Shown: one piece after another, positions 52,399-63,305 of the stretch
How the letters are laid out: each line of letters starts with the position of its first letter
Numbering within the stretch: the stretch's first letter is position 1
Assembly (NCBI GenBank): GCA_011799875.1
Contig: CM022302.1
Coordinates: 299,037,048 to 299,101,047, forward strand
Origin: Thinopyrum elongatum
Lineage: Eukaryota > Streptophyta > Magnoliopsida > Poales > Poaceae
DNA length: 64,000 nucleotides
Direction of reading: 5' to 3'
Translations under genes and position numbers: made by a program
The notes under the pieces: model-generated
The model's input: the letters and a program-made list of their open reading frames with translations, nothing else
What the model was told of the DNA's origin: nothing
The model's database searches: none

Positions 52399-54838
52399 AT
52401 GACCAAGAGTCGCCACGACAAGCTCTACATCGATGATTCTAAGGAGGTTCACAGAAGACATCTGTTCAATACGCCTGCACCAGACACCAGAAGACATCTG
52501 TTCACAGAAGACATCTGTTTCTTTGGAGTTCCAGTAGGCAAATTGTTGGGTTTTCTGGTGTCTGAACGAGGCATTGAAGCTAATCCAGAGAAAATCAAGA
52601 CGGTGACCTCCCTTGCCAAGCCGGCCAACATCAATGATGTTCAGCGTATGGTGGGTCATATAGCTGCCTCGAGTCAGTTCATAAGCCGCCTCGGTGAGAA
52701 GGCAATTCCTCTGTATCAGATGCTGAAAAAGGCTGACAACTTCCTCTGGAGTGATGCTGCGAATAAAGCTTTTGAAGACTTCAAACAACAATTGGTTGAG
52801 CCGCCCATCTTGGCCGCCCCTATCGACAAAGAGCCTATGCTCCTGTACATTGCTGCCAATAATAAAGCAGTAAGTGTTGTAGTTATCATGGAGCGTAAGG
52901 AGGCTAGGAAAGAATATCTTGTCCAACGACCAGTCTACTATGTTAGCGAAGTTTTGACAGAGTCCAAGCAGAGATGCCCACATTGGCAGAAGTTGGTTTT
53001 TGGGGTCTTCATGGCGAGTCGAAAGCTGAAGCATTATTTTCTGGAACACCCTATTACCGTGGTTAGCTCTGCCCCGTTAGGAGACATCATCCAAAACAAG
53101 GAAGCCACAGGAAGGATTGCTAAGTGGGCAATTGAGCTTGGGCCACATCATCTGAAATATGTGCCCCGAACAACTATCAAGTCTCGAGCACTAGTGGATT
53201 TCATCAATGATTGGACTGAACTTCAAGTTCCCGAAGAAAAGCCCGACAAAACTTATTGGACTATTCACTTTGATGGTTCCAGACAGTTGGAGGGCTCGGG
53301 GGTTGGAGTTATCTTATCTTCCCAGGAGGTGATAAATTTTGTTATGTTGTGAGGATAATGTTTCCCTGTACTAACAATGCAGCTGAGTATGAAGCTCTCC
53401 CTCCATGGTCTTCGGATGGCTAAGGAGATGAATCTTAGCCGGGTCAGATGCCTGGGCGACTCTGATTTGGTTGCTCAGCAAGTTTCTGGAAAGTGGGACT
53501 CCAAAGACCCCCTCATGGCGGTTTATCGGCAGGCGGTGACTAACATTGCAGGTCGTTTCAAGGGTTATCAAGTGGATCACATTGACAGGCGGCTCAATGA
53601 GGTGGTTGATGCATTGTCACGACTTGGCTCTCAACGTAAGCCGGTGCCTCCCAATGTTTTCCTTGATGTCCTTCATAATCCCTCTGTCAAGTTACCATCC
53701 GAGGAAGATCTGGCTATACCTGACCCGGAGGCACAATGGTGGCGGCTCTTCAGGCCACCCCGGACTGGACGGTTCCATATCTGGTCTATCTGACTCGAGG
53801 CGAGCTCCCTGAGGATGAACTTATTGCTCGTCAGATCATTTGCCATTCTAAGTCGATGACTATTGTCCATGGCGAATTGCACAGAAGAAGCATCACTGGT
53901 GTTTTTCAGCATTGCGTCTCCCCTGATGAGGGCCATGAGATCCTCAATGAGATCCAGTCTGGAGATTGTGGCCATCATGCTTGCTCAAGATCCTTGGTCA
54001 CGAAGGCATTTCGACACGGTTTTTATTGGCTCATGGCTCATGCAGATGCTGAGGACATCATGCGTCGATGTGATCGATGTCAGAAGTTTGCACGTCAGGC
54101 TCATGTACCGGCTCAGGAACTTCAGGTGATTCCCATCACTTGGCCTTTTGCAGTGTGGGGGCTTGATATGGTTGGTCCATTCAAACGGTCCAAGGACAAG
54201 AAGACTCATCTTCTTGTGGTTGTTGATAAATTCACCAAGTGGGTTGAAGCAAAGCATATCAGTAATTGCGATGCAGAAACAAAAATCAAGTTTGTGAAGA
54301 AGTTGATCTTTCGTTTTGGTTATCCGCACAACAACATCACTGATAATTGGACTAACTTGTCCAAAGGAGCCATGAAGAAGTTTTGTCAACAAGAGCACAT
54401 CCGGCTTAACTTGGCCTCTGTGGCACATCCTCAGTCCAATGGGCAGGCAGAACATGCTAATCAGGAGATTTTACGAGGCATCAAGCCCAGACTTATGGTT
54501 CCTCTTAAGCGTAGTCCGGGTTGTTGGGTTGAGGAGCTTCCTTCTGTCCTTTGGAGCATACAGACCACCCCCAACAGATCAACTGGTTATACACCTTTCT
54601 TCATGGTTTATGGTGCTGAAGCAGTGCTACCAAGCGATATTCGTCATGATTCCCCTAGAGTGGCAGGTTATGTTGAAGAAGATAACGAGCAGGCTCAACA
54701 AGACTCCCTCGATGCTTTGGAGGAGGAATGTGACTTTGCAGTATCAAGATCAGCAATATATCAGCAAGACCTACGTCGCTATAACAACCATAGAGTTCGT
54801 AGCCGTACTTTCCAGGAGGGTGACTTAGTGCTTTGATT
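52399..54838 (+). pseudogene. Nested Gypsy pol remnant: RT thumb, RNase H, integrase
   Basis: The first residues (MTKSRHDKLYIDD) are the start of gag, fused after a short repeat to the RT thumb region (FGVPVGKLLGFLVSERGIE). Then come an RT-associated RNase H (VYYVSEVLTESKQRCPHWQK), an RNase H domain (HFDGSRQLEGSGVG; NNAAEYEAL; VDALSRLG) broken by frameshifts near 53335 and 53395, and an integrase (53736-54836). The integrase has a zinc finger (CDRCQKFA), the catalytic Asp in WGLDMVG, Asp in ITDN and Glu in NGQAEHAN. The integrase part has an open frame of 366 codons. Confidence 0.9.
52453..52519. repeat. Triple direct repeat at the internal deletion junction
   Basis: AGAAGACATCTGTTCA occurs at 52453-52468 and 52489-52504, and a 14-bp version at 52506-52519. 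The repeat lies exactly where gag sequence meets RT-thumb sequence. Confidence 0.95.
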
Positions 54839-56046
54839 GATTTAAGATCAAATGGGTATGCATAAGTTTTCACCTCCTTAGGAAGGGACTTTTGTCATTA
54901 GCAAGAACCTTAATAACGGTTCATATTATCTGATTGAAATACGTGAACACAAGAAGTCACGTACATCTGAGGAGGAGACCAACAGGCCTTGGAACACCGC
55001 TCATCTCCGTCCTTAATACACTTAGAGCCACTGGCTCCAACTTTTGTACATACCTATGTATATATATCTTTTATGATCAATGTTAATAAAGCTGGAATCC
55101 CCGAAACTCGGGGCCTCTATCGTATCGTTCCATATATTGTGTATGAGTCTTTATTTCTTGATCATAGGTCACTTGGGAGCTTCCAACTCATCGAGTTTAG
55201 CTCTTAACATCCCTCTTGAACCGGCATATGCCATTATATTACATGGTTAAACCTGCCTGCTTGCTTGATGCTCATCCACCAAGATGACCCGGCGTACTCT
55301 TGATAGTCAATCTATTATGACCCTGAACTTGTCAAGGTTAAAACGTCAGCTTAAGTCATGTGAGAGCCGACCTACAGAAAGCTAGGACAAACCATAGGCT
55401 ATCAAGCCAGTTTCACTGAAGCAAGACTCGAGCCTCGAAAGCCGGTCTTTTCGTCGAGCCTCGAAAGCCGACTTAATATTTATACTTATGTGTTTATTTA
55501 AGTTATTTGTTTTACAGGACTATCTCCCTTGATCACAAATTGATATTGTCCATGAGCCACCTGGTCATTAATACACCGTTTTATTTTGATCATAGAAATT
55601 GATTATGACCATGAGTCGCTGGGTCAATAACACACCGGGTTATGCTGATCATCACTTATGGATCAGTCGACAGACAAGGACCAGCTATTGGCGGCTCATG
55701 CAAAAGATACATATATATTTCAAAAGATACTGGGCGGGTCACATGACACCACACCACACCAGATCAAACAATTTATGCCAAGTAACCTTCAGGTATCAAG
55801 GTGCACAAAGGCACCACACATGATGCAAAACGTTTTACTACGCTATTACATAGCCACAGCTGGGCTCATAAGTCACTAAGTTTTTCAGAGTCATCTACTC
55901 CTGTAAACCGGCCCCTGTACCCTCCGGGTTGACCTGATCCGGGTTGACACCTTGGCGATCTCCAGCGGTCGATGTCTCTGGGTTATCTTGCGCCGTCTCA
56001 TCTTTGTTTCTGATGTGAAGGTTGTCCAGATCCCAGTCAATGGTTG
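54839..56046. other. Nested Gypsy post-pol noncoding region
   Basis: No gene is seen. It contains repeated phrases such as GAGCCTCGAAAGCCG (55431, 55458) and near-duplicate blocks GACCATGAGTCGCTGGGTCA and GTCCATGAGCCACCTGGTCA (55548-55630). Downstream it borders the 3' end of the antisense gene. Confidence 0.6.
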
Positions 56047-59000
56047 TTAATGCTTGGAAGACAACATCATCGTCTTGCATGATAATTGATGGGTCACATC
56101 AGGAGCAAAGATGTGCTTACGCCATGCCAGAGTTAAGTCGAAAGGCTCAAAGATTGGCGGGTTAACCCGCGTGTTCTCTTCATCATAAGCCGCCTGATAC
56201 TTCCTCAGATCAAGATCTTCAACCAGTTGACTCGCCAAGACACGAGTTTCCTTCACGCAACGGGCATAGTCTTTTGAAGTAAATGGACTACCGTCCATGT
56301 TGAACTCCGGAAACCCGCCGGCCATCTCAGAAGGATCCATGTTTGGCACGTAAGCTTTGGCCTGGCTTAGAGACATCATTGCGGCTGTCCGGGCGGCTGA
56401 TTTCTTCCACTCCTCTATTTGCTTAGGGATGGTTGAGAGTTGTTTCAACACATCTCTTATGAAGCGTGGAAGGTCTCTTCCACCTGTCACAGCCATAATG
56501 CTAAATAGGCTTCCTGCATACAACTGCTCCAGGAAGGTGTAGACGGCCTTTAACTTCACAAGGGGTTCTTGCCGAAGATTGTGAATTCTGCTACCTGCAA
56601 AGTTTGGATAGTCTGATTACAACATTTCCATATTACAGTAGGAGTCGCCAGGAGAGTTATTAATACATATTTGCAGAGTCAATTACCAAAAATAGCTTGT
56701 GTCATCTGGGTGATATGACGCTTCAGCCCATCTAGTTCTTCAGTAACCGGCTTGAGTTGGCCCTCAGCGTACTCCGCTCGCTTGATTAAGGCAGTTTTTT
56801 CAGTCTTGAAGGTGGCTCTTTCAGTTTCGAAAGTCACCTTGACCTTCTCCAATTCTTCTACAGAAGAGTGCAGACTTGACTCTGCCTTGACTCACAGAGT
56901 TTGTCCAGTATCAAAATCTTTCTTTAAGCCCGTTAATATTGACTCGGCCATGTTCAACGTTTCCTGCATGATAGGAAAACAATTCATATACAATGTCATT
57001 TAAGACCCGAGCCGGCGATGCACGACCCGAAACTTGGAGGCTATATAAGGCAAATTTATACTATTATTAAGTCCCAAGTAGTTGCAAGCAACATACGTGC
57101 ACTTGGGGGCTAATGCAAGTCGCTTTTCAATATTACCATATTATCAGAAGACCCGGCTATCTCACAGACATGAGCTGGCCCTTGGGGGCTACAAGTCACT
57201 TTTTTCTTCAAGTATGAATGCAAGTCATTCTTTTTCATAAGGCTATCATGAGAAGGCCTGACTCATCTCATGAAGATGAGCCAACCCTTGGGGGCTACAT
57301 GTTTTTTCTTCGTTCAGTGCCTAAGGATTTATAATTGAAGAACCGACTTGTTATTCACATAATAACCCGGACCTTGGGGGCTACACGCCATTATTTTCCA
57401 GTTTCGGGCTAAGGTTTTCTACTTGAAGAACTAGCTTGTTATTTGCATAACAACCCGGTCCTTGGGGGCTATGCATACATATATACATATTGGAAAGGCG
57501 AGTTATTTCATACCTCATGCTTCTTCCTTAGCATGTTGACTATGTTCGTTTCAATATCTCGGTTTTCAGACAGCCGAGTCAGGAACTCATGATGCAACTC
57601 TTCAGTGCTCATATTCTCGAAGCCAGGCAGCTCCAACTTGGTCTTCACCTTATCCTGCAAGATAGGCTCATATTTGGTTGGAATTTTGACCAAACTATTT
57701 GAAGCATCAGGACCACCTTTACCTTCTCCAGTAATGACCACCTCTGTATCAACCATCATCTGGTTAACATCTTCAGCCTCTTGATGAGAGCTGAGAGCAT
57801 GAGTCGGGCTTGGCGGCTGAAGATAGTCAGCTGGCTCGTCTAGCTTGGCCTACTCATCAATAATGCTTGCCTCTTCATCCATTGGCGGCTTGTCAGTTAT
57901 AACCGGCTCTTGAATCTTCTCTGGTTCATGGTCTGGGTTATCCACGCTTGCATGAGTAACCAGGATTCCGGATTACCCTAAGGCAGATCTTGAGCTTCGG
58001 TGGCTTTGGGGGCGGCAGATGACTCTCTAGTTTTCCTCCTTCTTGGTCTGGGCCCTGCAGTCACATGAATATGCTTAAGTAAACAAAGCAATGACTATGA
58101 AGATATATGAATTACTAACACACTTACCCCTGCTTGATGACAAAGGGTGGGAGTTTTGAAGCAGTTGAGTCTCCAGATGATGGTGGCGACTCTTGATAAT
58201 TTGAATTAGACGGGTTAAGAGGTTGCCTAATAAGGCCGGCTCGTCGAAGAGATGAGGTTGGACTATGAGGCACCTCAGTACGTCACTTGTGGGCGACTGG
58301 TGCATCAGATAAGCCGGCCAAGAGTTCTCCAGAACCACTTCAAGTTTGGCATTTTGATGTACCGTCGTGCTGCAACTTCTTCAACATAAATTGTGGATCT
58401 AGGTAAGTGTGTGGATGAGAAAATGGCACTTTCCTGACGACTTTTCTTGGTCTTTGGGGAACAAAGATTTCCGAGCTGAAGGATATGGAAATTACCTCAA
58501 CATCATCAACCCGACTAGTTTCAGCATTGTCCTGGGAAGAATGAGCATCAGAAAGTTGTACAAAAAGAAGGCCAAGTGAATCAAGGTCTACCTCCGACTC
58601 GTTCTCTACGGCTGGCTAATCTCCATCAACTGGACCCGAGGGGCTAGAGCACGAACAGACTTGCGTGCTGTAGATTTCTTCCTCTTCCAAAATATGAAAT
58701 CAGCCTGCATGATTGACATGATCAATGAGTGAGTCCGACTCAAGTAAAAATCAATAAGCTGGATAAGAGAATATGAGTGTACTTACCGGAGGTGCCGTGT
58801 TCTGAACACAGAAGGGATTAAGCCCTGTCTTGTTGCAGGATTCTTGGGGCTCTTCTAGCAACCTCTTCATGGCCTTGTTTATTTCATCATCTGATAAGTC
58901 GACTTGGCCAAAGCATTGTACGTCGTTCAAGCCGCCGTTGTAGTTGCACATTAAGTCGCCCCTCCGACTTAATGGCCGGATTCGCCAACTGACCCAACAC

Positions 59001-59647
59001 CGGGTCAAATCAATTCCAGTAAGGCCATTAGCTAGCATGGATCTCAACTTGGGATATATGTGGGTGACGTCTTGACGATCTTCCTTAGAAGGCCAGCCAG
59101 GATAATATTCAGTGGGGTTCGGTCGATCAGGCCGGTAACCCGGCAATGGATTTTCTTCTGTAGGAGCAGTGTTCTTGCAATAAAATCAAGTCTTATTCCA
59201 TCCTTTCAGATGACTTGGCAAAGTGGCTGGTTGAAAAGTAGAACTCTTTCGTCTCTGAATAGAAACCCAGCCAAGCTCTATGCTGGGGCCATTTGCAAAT
59301 TTGGTCTGGTGGTTGATATAGAAAATTTCCCTGAAGATAGGGATAGTTGCTTCTGTCTGAAGATAAACTTCACAAAAAACTTGGAACTGGCACATATTGG
59401 TCATGGAATTGGGAGCAACAGCTTGGGGATGAAGGTTGTAGAAGTTAAGGAAGTCCCGGAAGAACTTTGACCCGGGCGGAGAGAAGCCTCTGTGAAGATG
59501 ATCAGTAAACACAATGATTTCTTCTGGACCGGGTTGAGGCGCATCCTCTGTACCAGGTGCTCGCCAGCCAATTACTTCTTGAGCCGGCAATAGACCTTGC
59601 CCCACAAGATCATCAAGCACAAGTTTTGAAACTTGGGACCTGATCAA
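56047..59647 (-). pseudogene. Nested Gypsy antisense gene (Transposase_28-like)
   Basis: The first coding block is 59647-58751. It has the motif HRGFSPPGSKFFRDFLNFYN and a following segment with NSMTNMCQFQVFCEVYL, typical of the 'putative gypsy type transposon' family (PF04195 in my memory). An in-frame TGA at 59186-59188 sits just after GWNKT, where homologues usually have Trp. Later blocks are at 57759-57508 (LKLPGFENMSTEELHHEFLT in part) and 56559-56047 (GGRDLPRFIRDVLKQLSTI, predicted helical), separated by introns. The gene is on the strand opposite to pol and probably transcribed from within or near the 3' LTR. Its function is unknown. Confidence 0.65.
57102..57471. repeat. Five CTTGGGGGCTA repeats in an intron of the antisense gene
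   Basis: CTTGGGGGCTA occurs at 57102, 57181, 57287, 57373 and 57461, spaced 79-106 bp, mostly preceded by an AACCCGG- or AGCCAACC-like word. It resembles the polypurine tract just before the 3' LTR (CTGGGGGCTAA, 60781). Confidence 0.85.
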
Positions 59648-60791
59648 TTGCAGGCTTTATCATTTTTGTCCATAGTGAGTCACCTAAGGGGTTAAAAACT
59701 GCAATAAAAATACGAATGGCGGGTCACTTCATGAATGATAAGTCGCCAGGTGGTTTATACAAGAAGTTGGCTGCGCAGAAAAATGGCTATGATCAAGGGA
59801 CGAGTCCACATGCTTATTCAATTATTAATGAGTTGCCAAAGTTACAAGCCGGCCTAATGGAGGGATAACTATAACTTCCACTACAGGCGAGTTATGATAC
59901 GCAATGATGAGAAGGCAAGACATGAGGCGGCTCATCCTAAATTGAAGACTCTGATTTTCAGCTAAGTGTTGGACAAACAAGTTTCTATTAGAAGCATCTA
60001 CGATTATGGATCTACAAAATAGTTCAAAAAGGAAAAATATTTGCTAAACCTAAGGTGAGCGCTGGAAGTAACAGCTAATCTACTCATGGAATCTAAAGAA
60101 GACCCAAAGCTCCTAGATGCAAAAATGGTGTCATGACTAGCACCATTGTGTTTCTATGAGGAGTTCATTGGAATCTAGATCTAAACAGCAGTGGCAGTAA
60201 AAGATTACGAACACTGATGAACACCGATGAACTAACTAAACCTAGGAGGGCCTGCCGTAGATCTAAGTGAGGGAATGAGGCATACCCAGATGTGGCGGAA
60301 GCTCTGGGACTTTTTCTTCAACGGTTTCGACGCTGGTGAGCGCGAGGACGGAGGAGCAGTAGACATCGCCGGAGCACCCAAGGTCACGCGGCGATAGGGC
60401 TCTGGTCACAAGCAGGTGAGACGTGAGGAAGAAGAAGAAGCGAGGGGGAGAAGAAGTAAAAGTGAGAAAAGGACCCCCTCGGGTGTATTTATAAGATAAA
60501 AGAGAAGAGGGAAAGGCAGGCGTGAAAATCGAGGAGGCACAGTAAATTTTTTGAGTAAGGGATGCCTCGATTTTTGGGACTGACGGATAAACATAAAAGA
60601 TTTGCCGTGATGTCATACTTGGGCTCCTGGAATTTCAGAGGATGGCGTCACAATTCAAAAGGTTATAAAATAACAAGTGTGAGAGTGTCATAAGCCGGAA
60701 CATGTGAGCCCGCCGCAACGCAGAAGGCTATTTCGAGCTATCTTCACCTTAAAGATTGACATGAATGAATTCAAATCAATCTGGGGGCTAA
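59648..60791. other. Upstream region of the antisense gene and polypurine tract of the nested Gypsy
   Basis: AT-rich with no supported ORF to 60240. Positions 60260-60600 include a purine-rich tract (GAGGAAGAAGAAGAAGCGAGG, 60423 onward) and TATTTATAAGATAAAAGAG, which on the minus strand could serve as promoter DNA. Positions 60781-60791 are the polypurine tract. Confidence 0.5.
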
Positions 60792-61337
60792 TGTTGGGGA
60801 TATAACCCCATGATATGACCTGCCCGTTTAGGGCCGGGTCATTCTGTGGCGACTTGAAGGGAAGGATCAACAAGCGGGCTGCGGTTATCCCGAAGACTGG
60901 TCCAGAGGATAAGTCGCTAGGTGGGCCGACTCACGGCCCAGGGCCTTGAGTACTATTTCTGCCAAGACGCCAAAGGAGTATTTTTACTTAGGAAACAAGA
61001 TAAATAGGAAACACATTAGTGCACGGGTGGCAATGCGACCCGGACTCTGTTGTAAACCCAGGGCCTCAACCTATATATAAAGGGGAGCCCCTGAGGAAGA
61101 AAGGGAGGTTACGATCTCTTGAGTACTAGGTTAGCCAAGTCGCACCCTTGTAATCGAGATCATCATCATCAATAGCAATCAAGCAGGAGTACGCTTTTAC
61201 CTCCACCGTGAGGGGCCGAACCTGGGTAAACCCTTCTCTCTCGATTCCGATCAACCCCGTTCAAGCAATCACTTAGCGGTGATGGCCTCACAACTAAGTC
61301 CTTTCATGAGGACATCTGTCGTGACAAAACCATGGCA
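60792..61337 (+). repeat. 3' LTR of the nested Gypsy
   Basis: 546 bp, colinear with the 5' LTR. It is longer because of a 15-bp segment (CGAAGACTGGTCCAG region near 60890) and ends CCATGGCA. Confidence 0.9.
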
Positions 61338-61342
61338 GAACT

Positions 61343-61827
61343 ATCATCGGGTGAAGTCAGATCTGAATCTGGCAAATAACCTTGCTTGGCTAATCGCTCC
61401 AAATGTAAGTGCGAGACTACGCAGCTGCCCCAATCGCCTCTGACAGGGCCATGAGGGCGCCTTGAGGAGCCTGCATCGCTTGCCATGAGAAGCTCTAGAG
61501 GATGGACTCAGGAGCAAGGGGCGCCTGTGTGGTTGGCTTGGAAAAGAAGGATTGGGTCGATACAGTAAATCAACACGAATAGCCCATAAAAATAAAGGGG
61601 AAGAGACCGACGCTTCAAAGTTTTGCCATAATATGACTCGCTTCCCCATAAAGGTGCGGTTGCCAAGGTCAGGGACTGGAGGCACGTGCGGCGAGTCCAG
61701 GTCCACCTGGCAGGACCGTTGGTGTTTGAAGACTCCTTAGAGGGGAACTCGCCTGTCGAGCTGAAGACTCCGGATCCGAAGTCTAGTAAAAATTGTCCTC
61801 GGCGTAGAAAACCCATTCAGGGGCTAC
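61343..61827 (-). pseudogene. Outer Gypsy remainder: N-terminus of antisense ORF and polypurine tract
   Basis: On the minus strand an ATG at 61486 opens the antisense ORF (SRRPHGPVRGDWGSC, HLHLERLAKQGYLPDSDL), which runs into the nested element. Upstream, 61500-61816 includes a long but unrecognised ORF, probably leader. CATTCAGGGGCTAC (61814-61827) is the polypurine-tract position before the 3' LTR. Confidence 0.55.
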
Positions 61828-62321
61828 TGACGGTGTCCTGGGTAAGGGGGTACTAACCTAGTCGGCCCATGATCCTCGGGCTGGGCCGACGAGCCCTCAT
61901 TCGTGGTCAAGATGGACTCCGGAGGCTGCACGCAGGAGGTGTGATCATGACTGCCTCCCCCGAAGACTTGACATATACTCCAAGATCTCTGCCACCGCCT
62001 AGCTCCTAGCTACCAACCTTGTAACCCTAGATACCCTCCCTGGCGTGTATATAAGCCATAGTGTTTAACCCGTAGAGGGGACATCAATGCAAAATCATTC
62101 ACCTAGCCCTAGAGTTAGACTACACATTACGATCTCGAGGTAGATCAACTATGTACTTGATACATCTTCATCAATATAAACAAGAGTAGGACGTAGGGTT
62201 TTACATCCATCAAGAGGGCCCGAACCTGGGTAAACATCATGTCCTTCGTTCCCATTACCTCAATCCGAGATCCACAGCTCGGGATCCCCTACCCCAAGGT
62301 CTGCCGGTTTTGACACCGACA
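61828..62321 (+). repeat. 3' LTR of the outer Gypsy
   Basis: 494 bp, colinear with 43686-44180, TATA region GTGTATATAAGCC near 62045, ends GACACCGACA, followed by the ACCAC target duplication. Confidence 0.95.
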
Positions 62322-62326
62322 ACCAC

Positions 62327-62578
62327 CCATCGGAACCACGCCAAAAATCTCTGCATCTCCATTTCGTTTGCACTCTCCAATTCCCATCTCTTTACATTCC
62401 TGCACTTGCATGGTTTACTCTTTCTGATGCCCATACTCTTGCTATGCTTGTGTGAAATGTATTGTGTGCCCATTAACATGTGCTAAACTCAATCTTAACT
62501 TGAAGAATTTAAAAAGTGCCACTTTTACTTGTGAAGGGTCTAATCACCCCCCTCTAGACCCCTCTTCTCTATCTTTCA
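62327..62578 (+). repeat. Copia 3' LTR, right part
   Basis: Continues the LTR interrupted at 43685. It has the CACCCCCCTCTAGACCCC stretch common near Copia LTR ends in Triticeae and finishes CTTTCA, which mirrors the TGAAAG start. The following AGATG (62579-62583) would be the target duplication; its partner is lost with the truncated 5' end. Confidence 0.75.
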
Positions 62579-63305
62579 AGATGCTTTGGTTTCCAAGGAG
62601 TGATAATCAAAACTTGTGCCAAACTTTACCAAAAATTTTCCACGGGGTCGTGAGAGCACGCCACGGTGACATACCGATTTTTGGACTCCATCTGCATTTC
62701 TTGTAATTAAAATACCAACAAGGCCTACACTGGTGGCCGCACCTCGCGGCCGAAATGTTTGAAAATTATACCTGCTTCTCGAAAAATGATTGAAAACTCG
62801 CAAAGCGACACACAAATGATTTGTGCACCTTATTTGCTAACACCCACATGTAGTTGTGGGAGGGTTTTGATATGTATGCACTAAATGCATGGTAAATGCA
62901 AAAAGGGCTCAAATATAGCAAAGGAGAACTGAAATGCACCAGAAAATCAAACCTAGGGTATATTTGTGATTGCTTACCATGGAAAAAAATTCGAGGCGGA
63001 ACGATGAAGTCACCAACGATTGAAGTACGAGTTGCCGCGTCTCCTTTTGGAAACTATGATCCTTCTTGTGAGATGCTCCGGTTTCCAAGGAGCGATCATC
63101 AAAACTTGTGCCAAACTTTACCAAAAAAAATCACGTCTTCCGCATTTCAACCATCCAGACCTTGCACCAGAAGTGCTTCAAGTACCAAGAAGGAAGCGGG
63201 CAAAAAAGTTGCACCCGTGAGGAAGTGGGCCCCGAGACCAAGGAGGAATGAGAAGATAGCCTCTTACTTAAGGCACTCATCGCCCAGAACCAAATTACCA
63301 TCAAG
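62579..63305 (+). repeat. Flank of the Copia insertion with a 62-bp direct repeat
   Basis: AGATGCTTTGGTTTCCAAGG at 62579 recurs with few changes at 63071, and the match runs for about 62 bp to ACTTTACCAAAA. The sequence between has no clear ORF. Positions 63145-63305 carry a Lys/Arg-rich coding remnant (RRKRAKK / KKEAGKKVAP in different frames) leading into the next feature. Confidence 0.6.

Larger units (their letters stand above)
51792..61337 (+). mobile_element. Nested Ty3/Gypsy retrotransposon (9.5 kb), internally deleted
   Basis: LTRs 51792-52323 and 60792-61337 start TGTTGGGGATATAA. The flanks are AAACT (51787-51791) and GAACT (61338-61342), a 5-bp target duplication with one mismatch. 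TGGCGCCCACCATGGGG at 52326-52342 has the form of the primer-binding site common in grass Gypsy elements, and CTGGGGGCTAA precedes the 3' LTR as polypurine tract. Gag, protease and most of RT are deleted. Pol remnants are 52399-54838, and an antisense gene occupies 59647-56047. Confidence 0.9.
43686..62321 (+). mobile_element. Outer Ty3/Gypsy LTR retrotransposon (18.6 kb including nested insertion)
   Basis: Two LTRs of 494-495 bp with ends TGACGGTGTC/GACACCGACA, and an exact 5-bp target duplication ACCAC (43681-43685 and 62322-62326). Layout: 5' LTR, gag-pol (44209-49021), a long 3' region carrying an antisense ORF, and the 3' LTR. A second Gypsy (51792-61337) sits in the antisense ORF. By eye the LTRs differ at about 15 positions in the first 200 bp, so the insertion is fairly old. 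Confidence 0.95.
24902..62578 (+). mobile_element. Ty1/Copia retrotransposon, 5'-truncated, split by a CACTA and a Gypsy insertion
   Basis: The element is visible as reverse transcriptase and RNase H (24902-26175), the pol C-terminus resuming at 40384, the polypurine tract (42343-42353) and a 3' LTR of about 1.58 kb (42357-43685 plus 62327-62578). The LTR starts TGAAAG and ends CTTTCA, a perfect 6-bp terminal inverted repeat. The 5' LTR, gag, protease and integrase are missing, so the left end at about 24.9 kb is a truncation. It is the oldest layer of the stack, since both insertions lie inside it. Confidence 0.85.
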
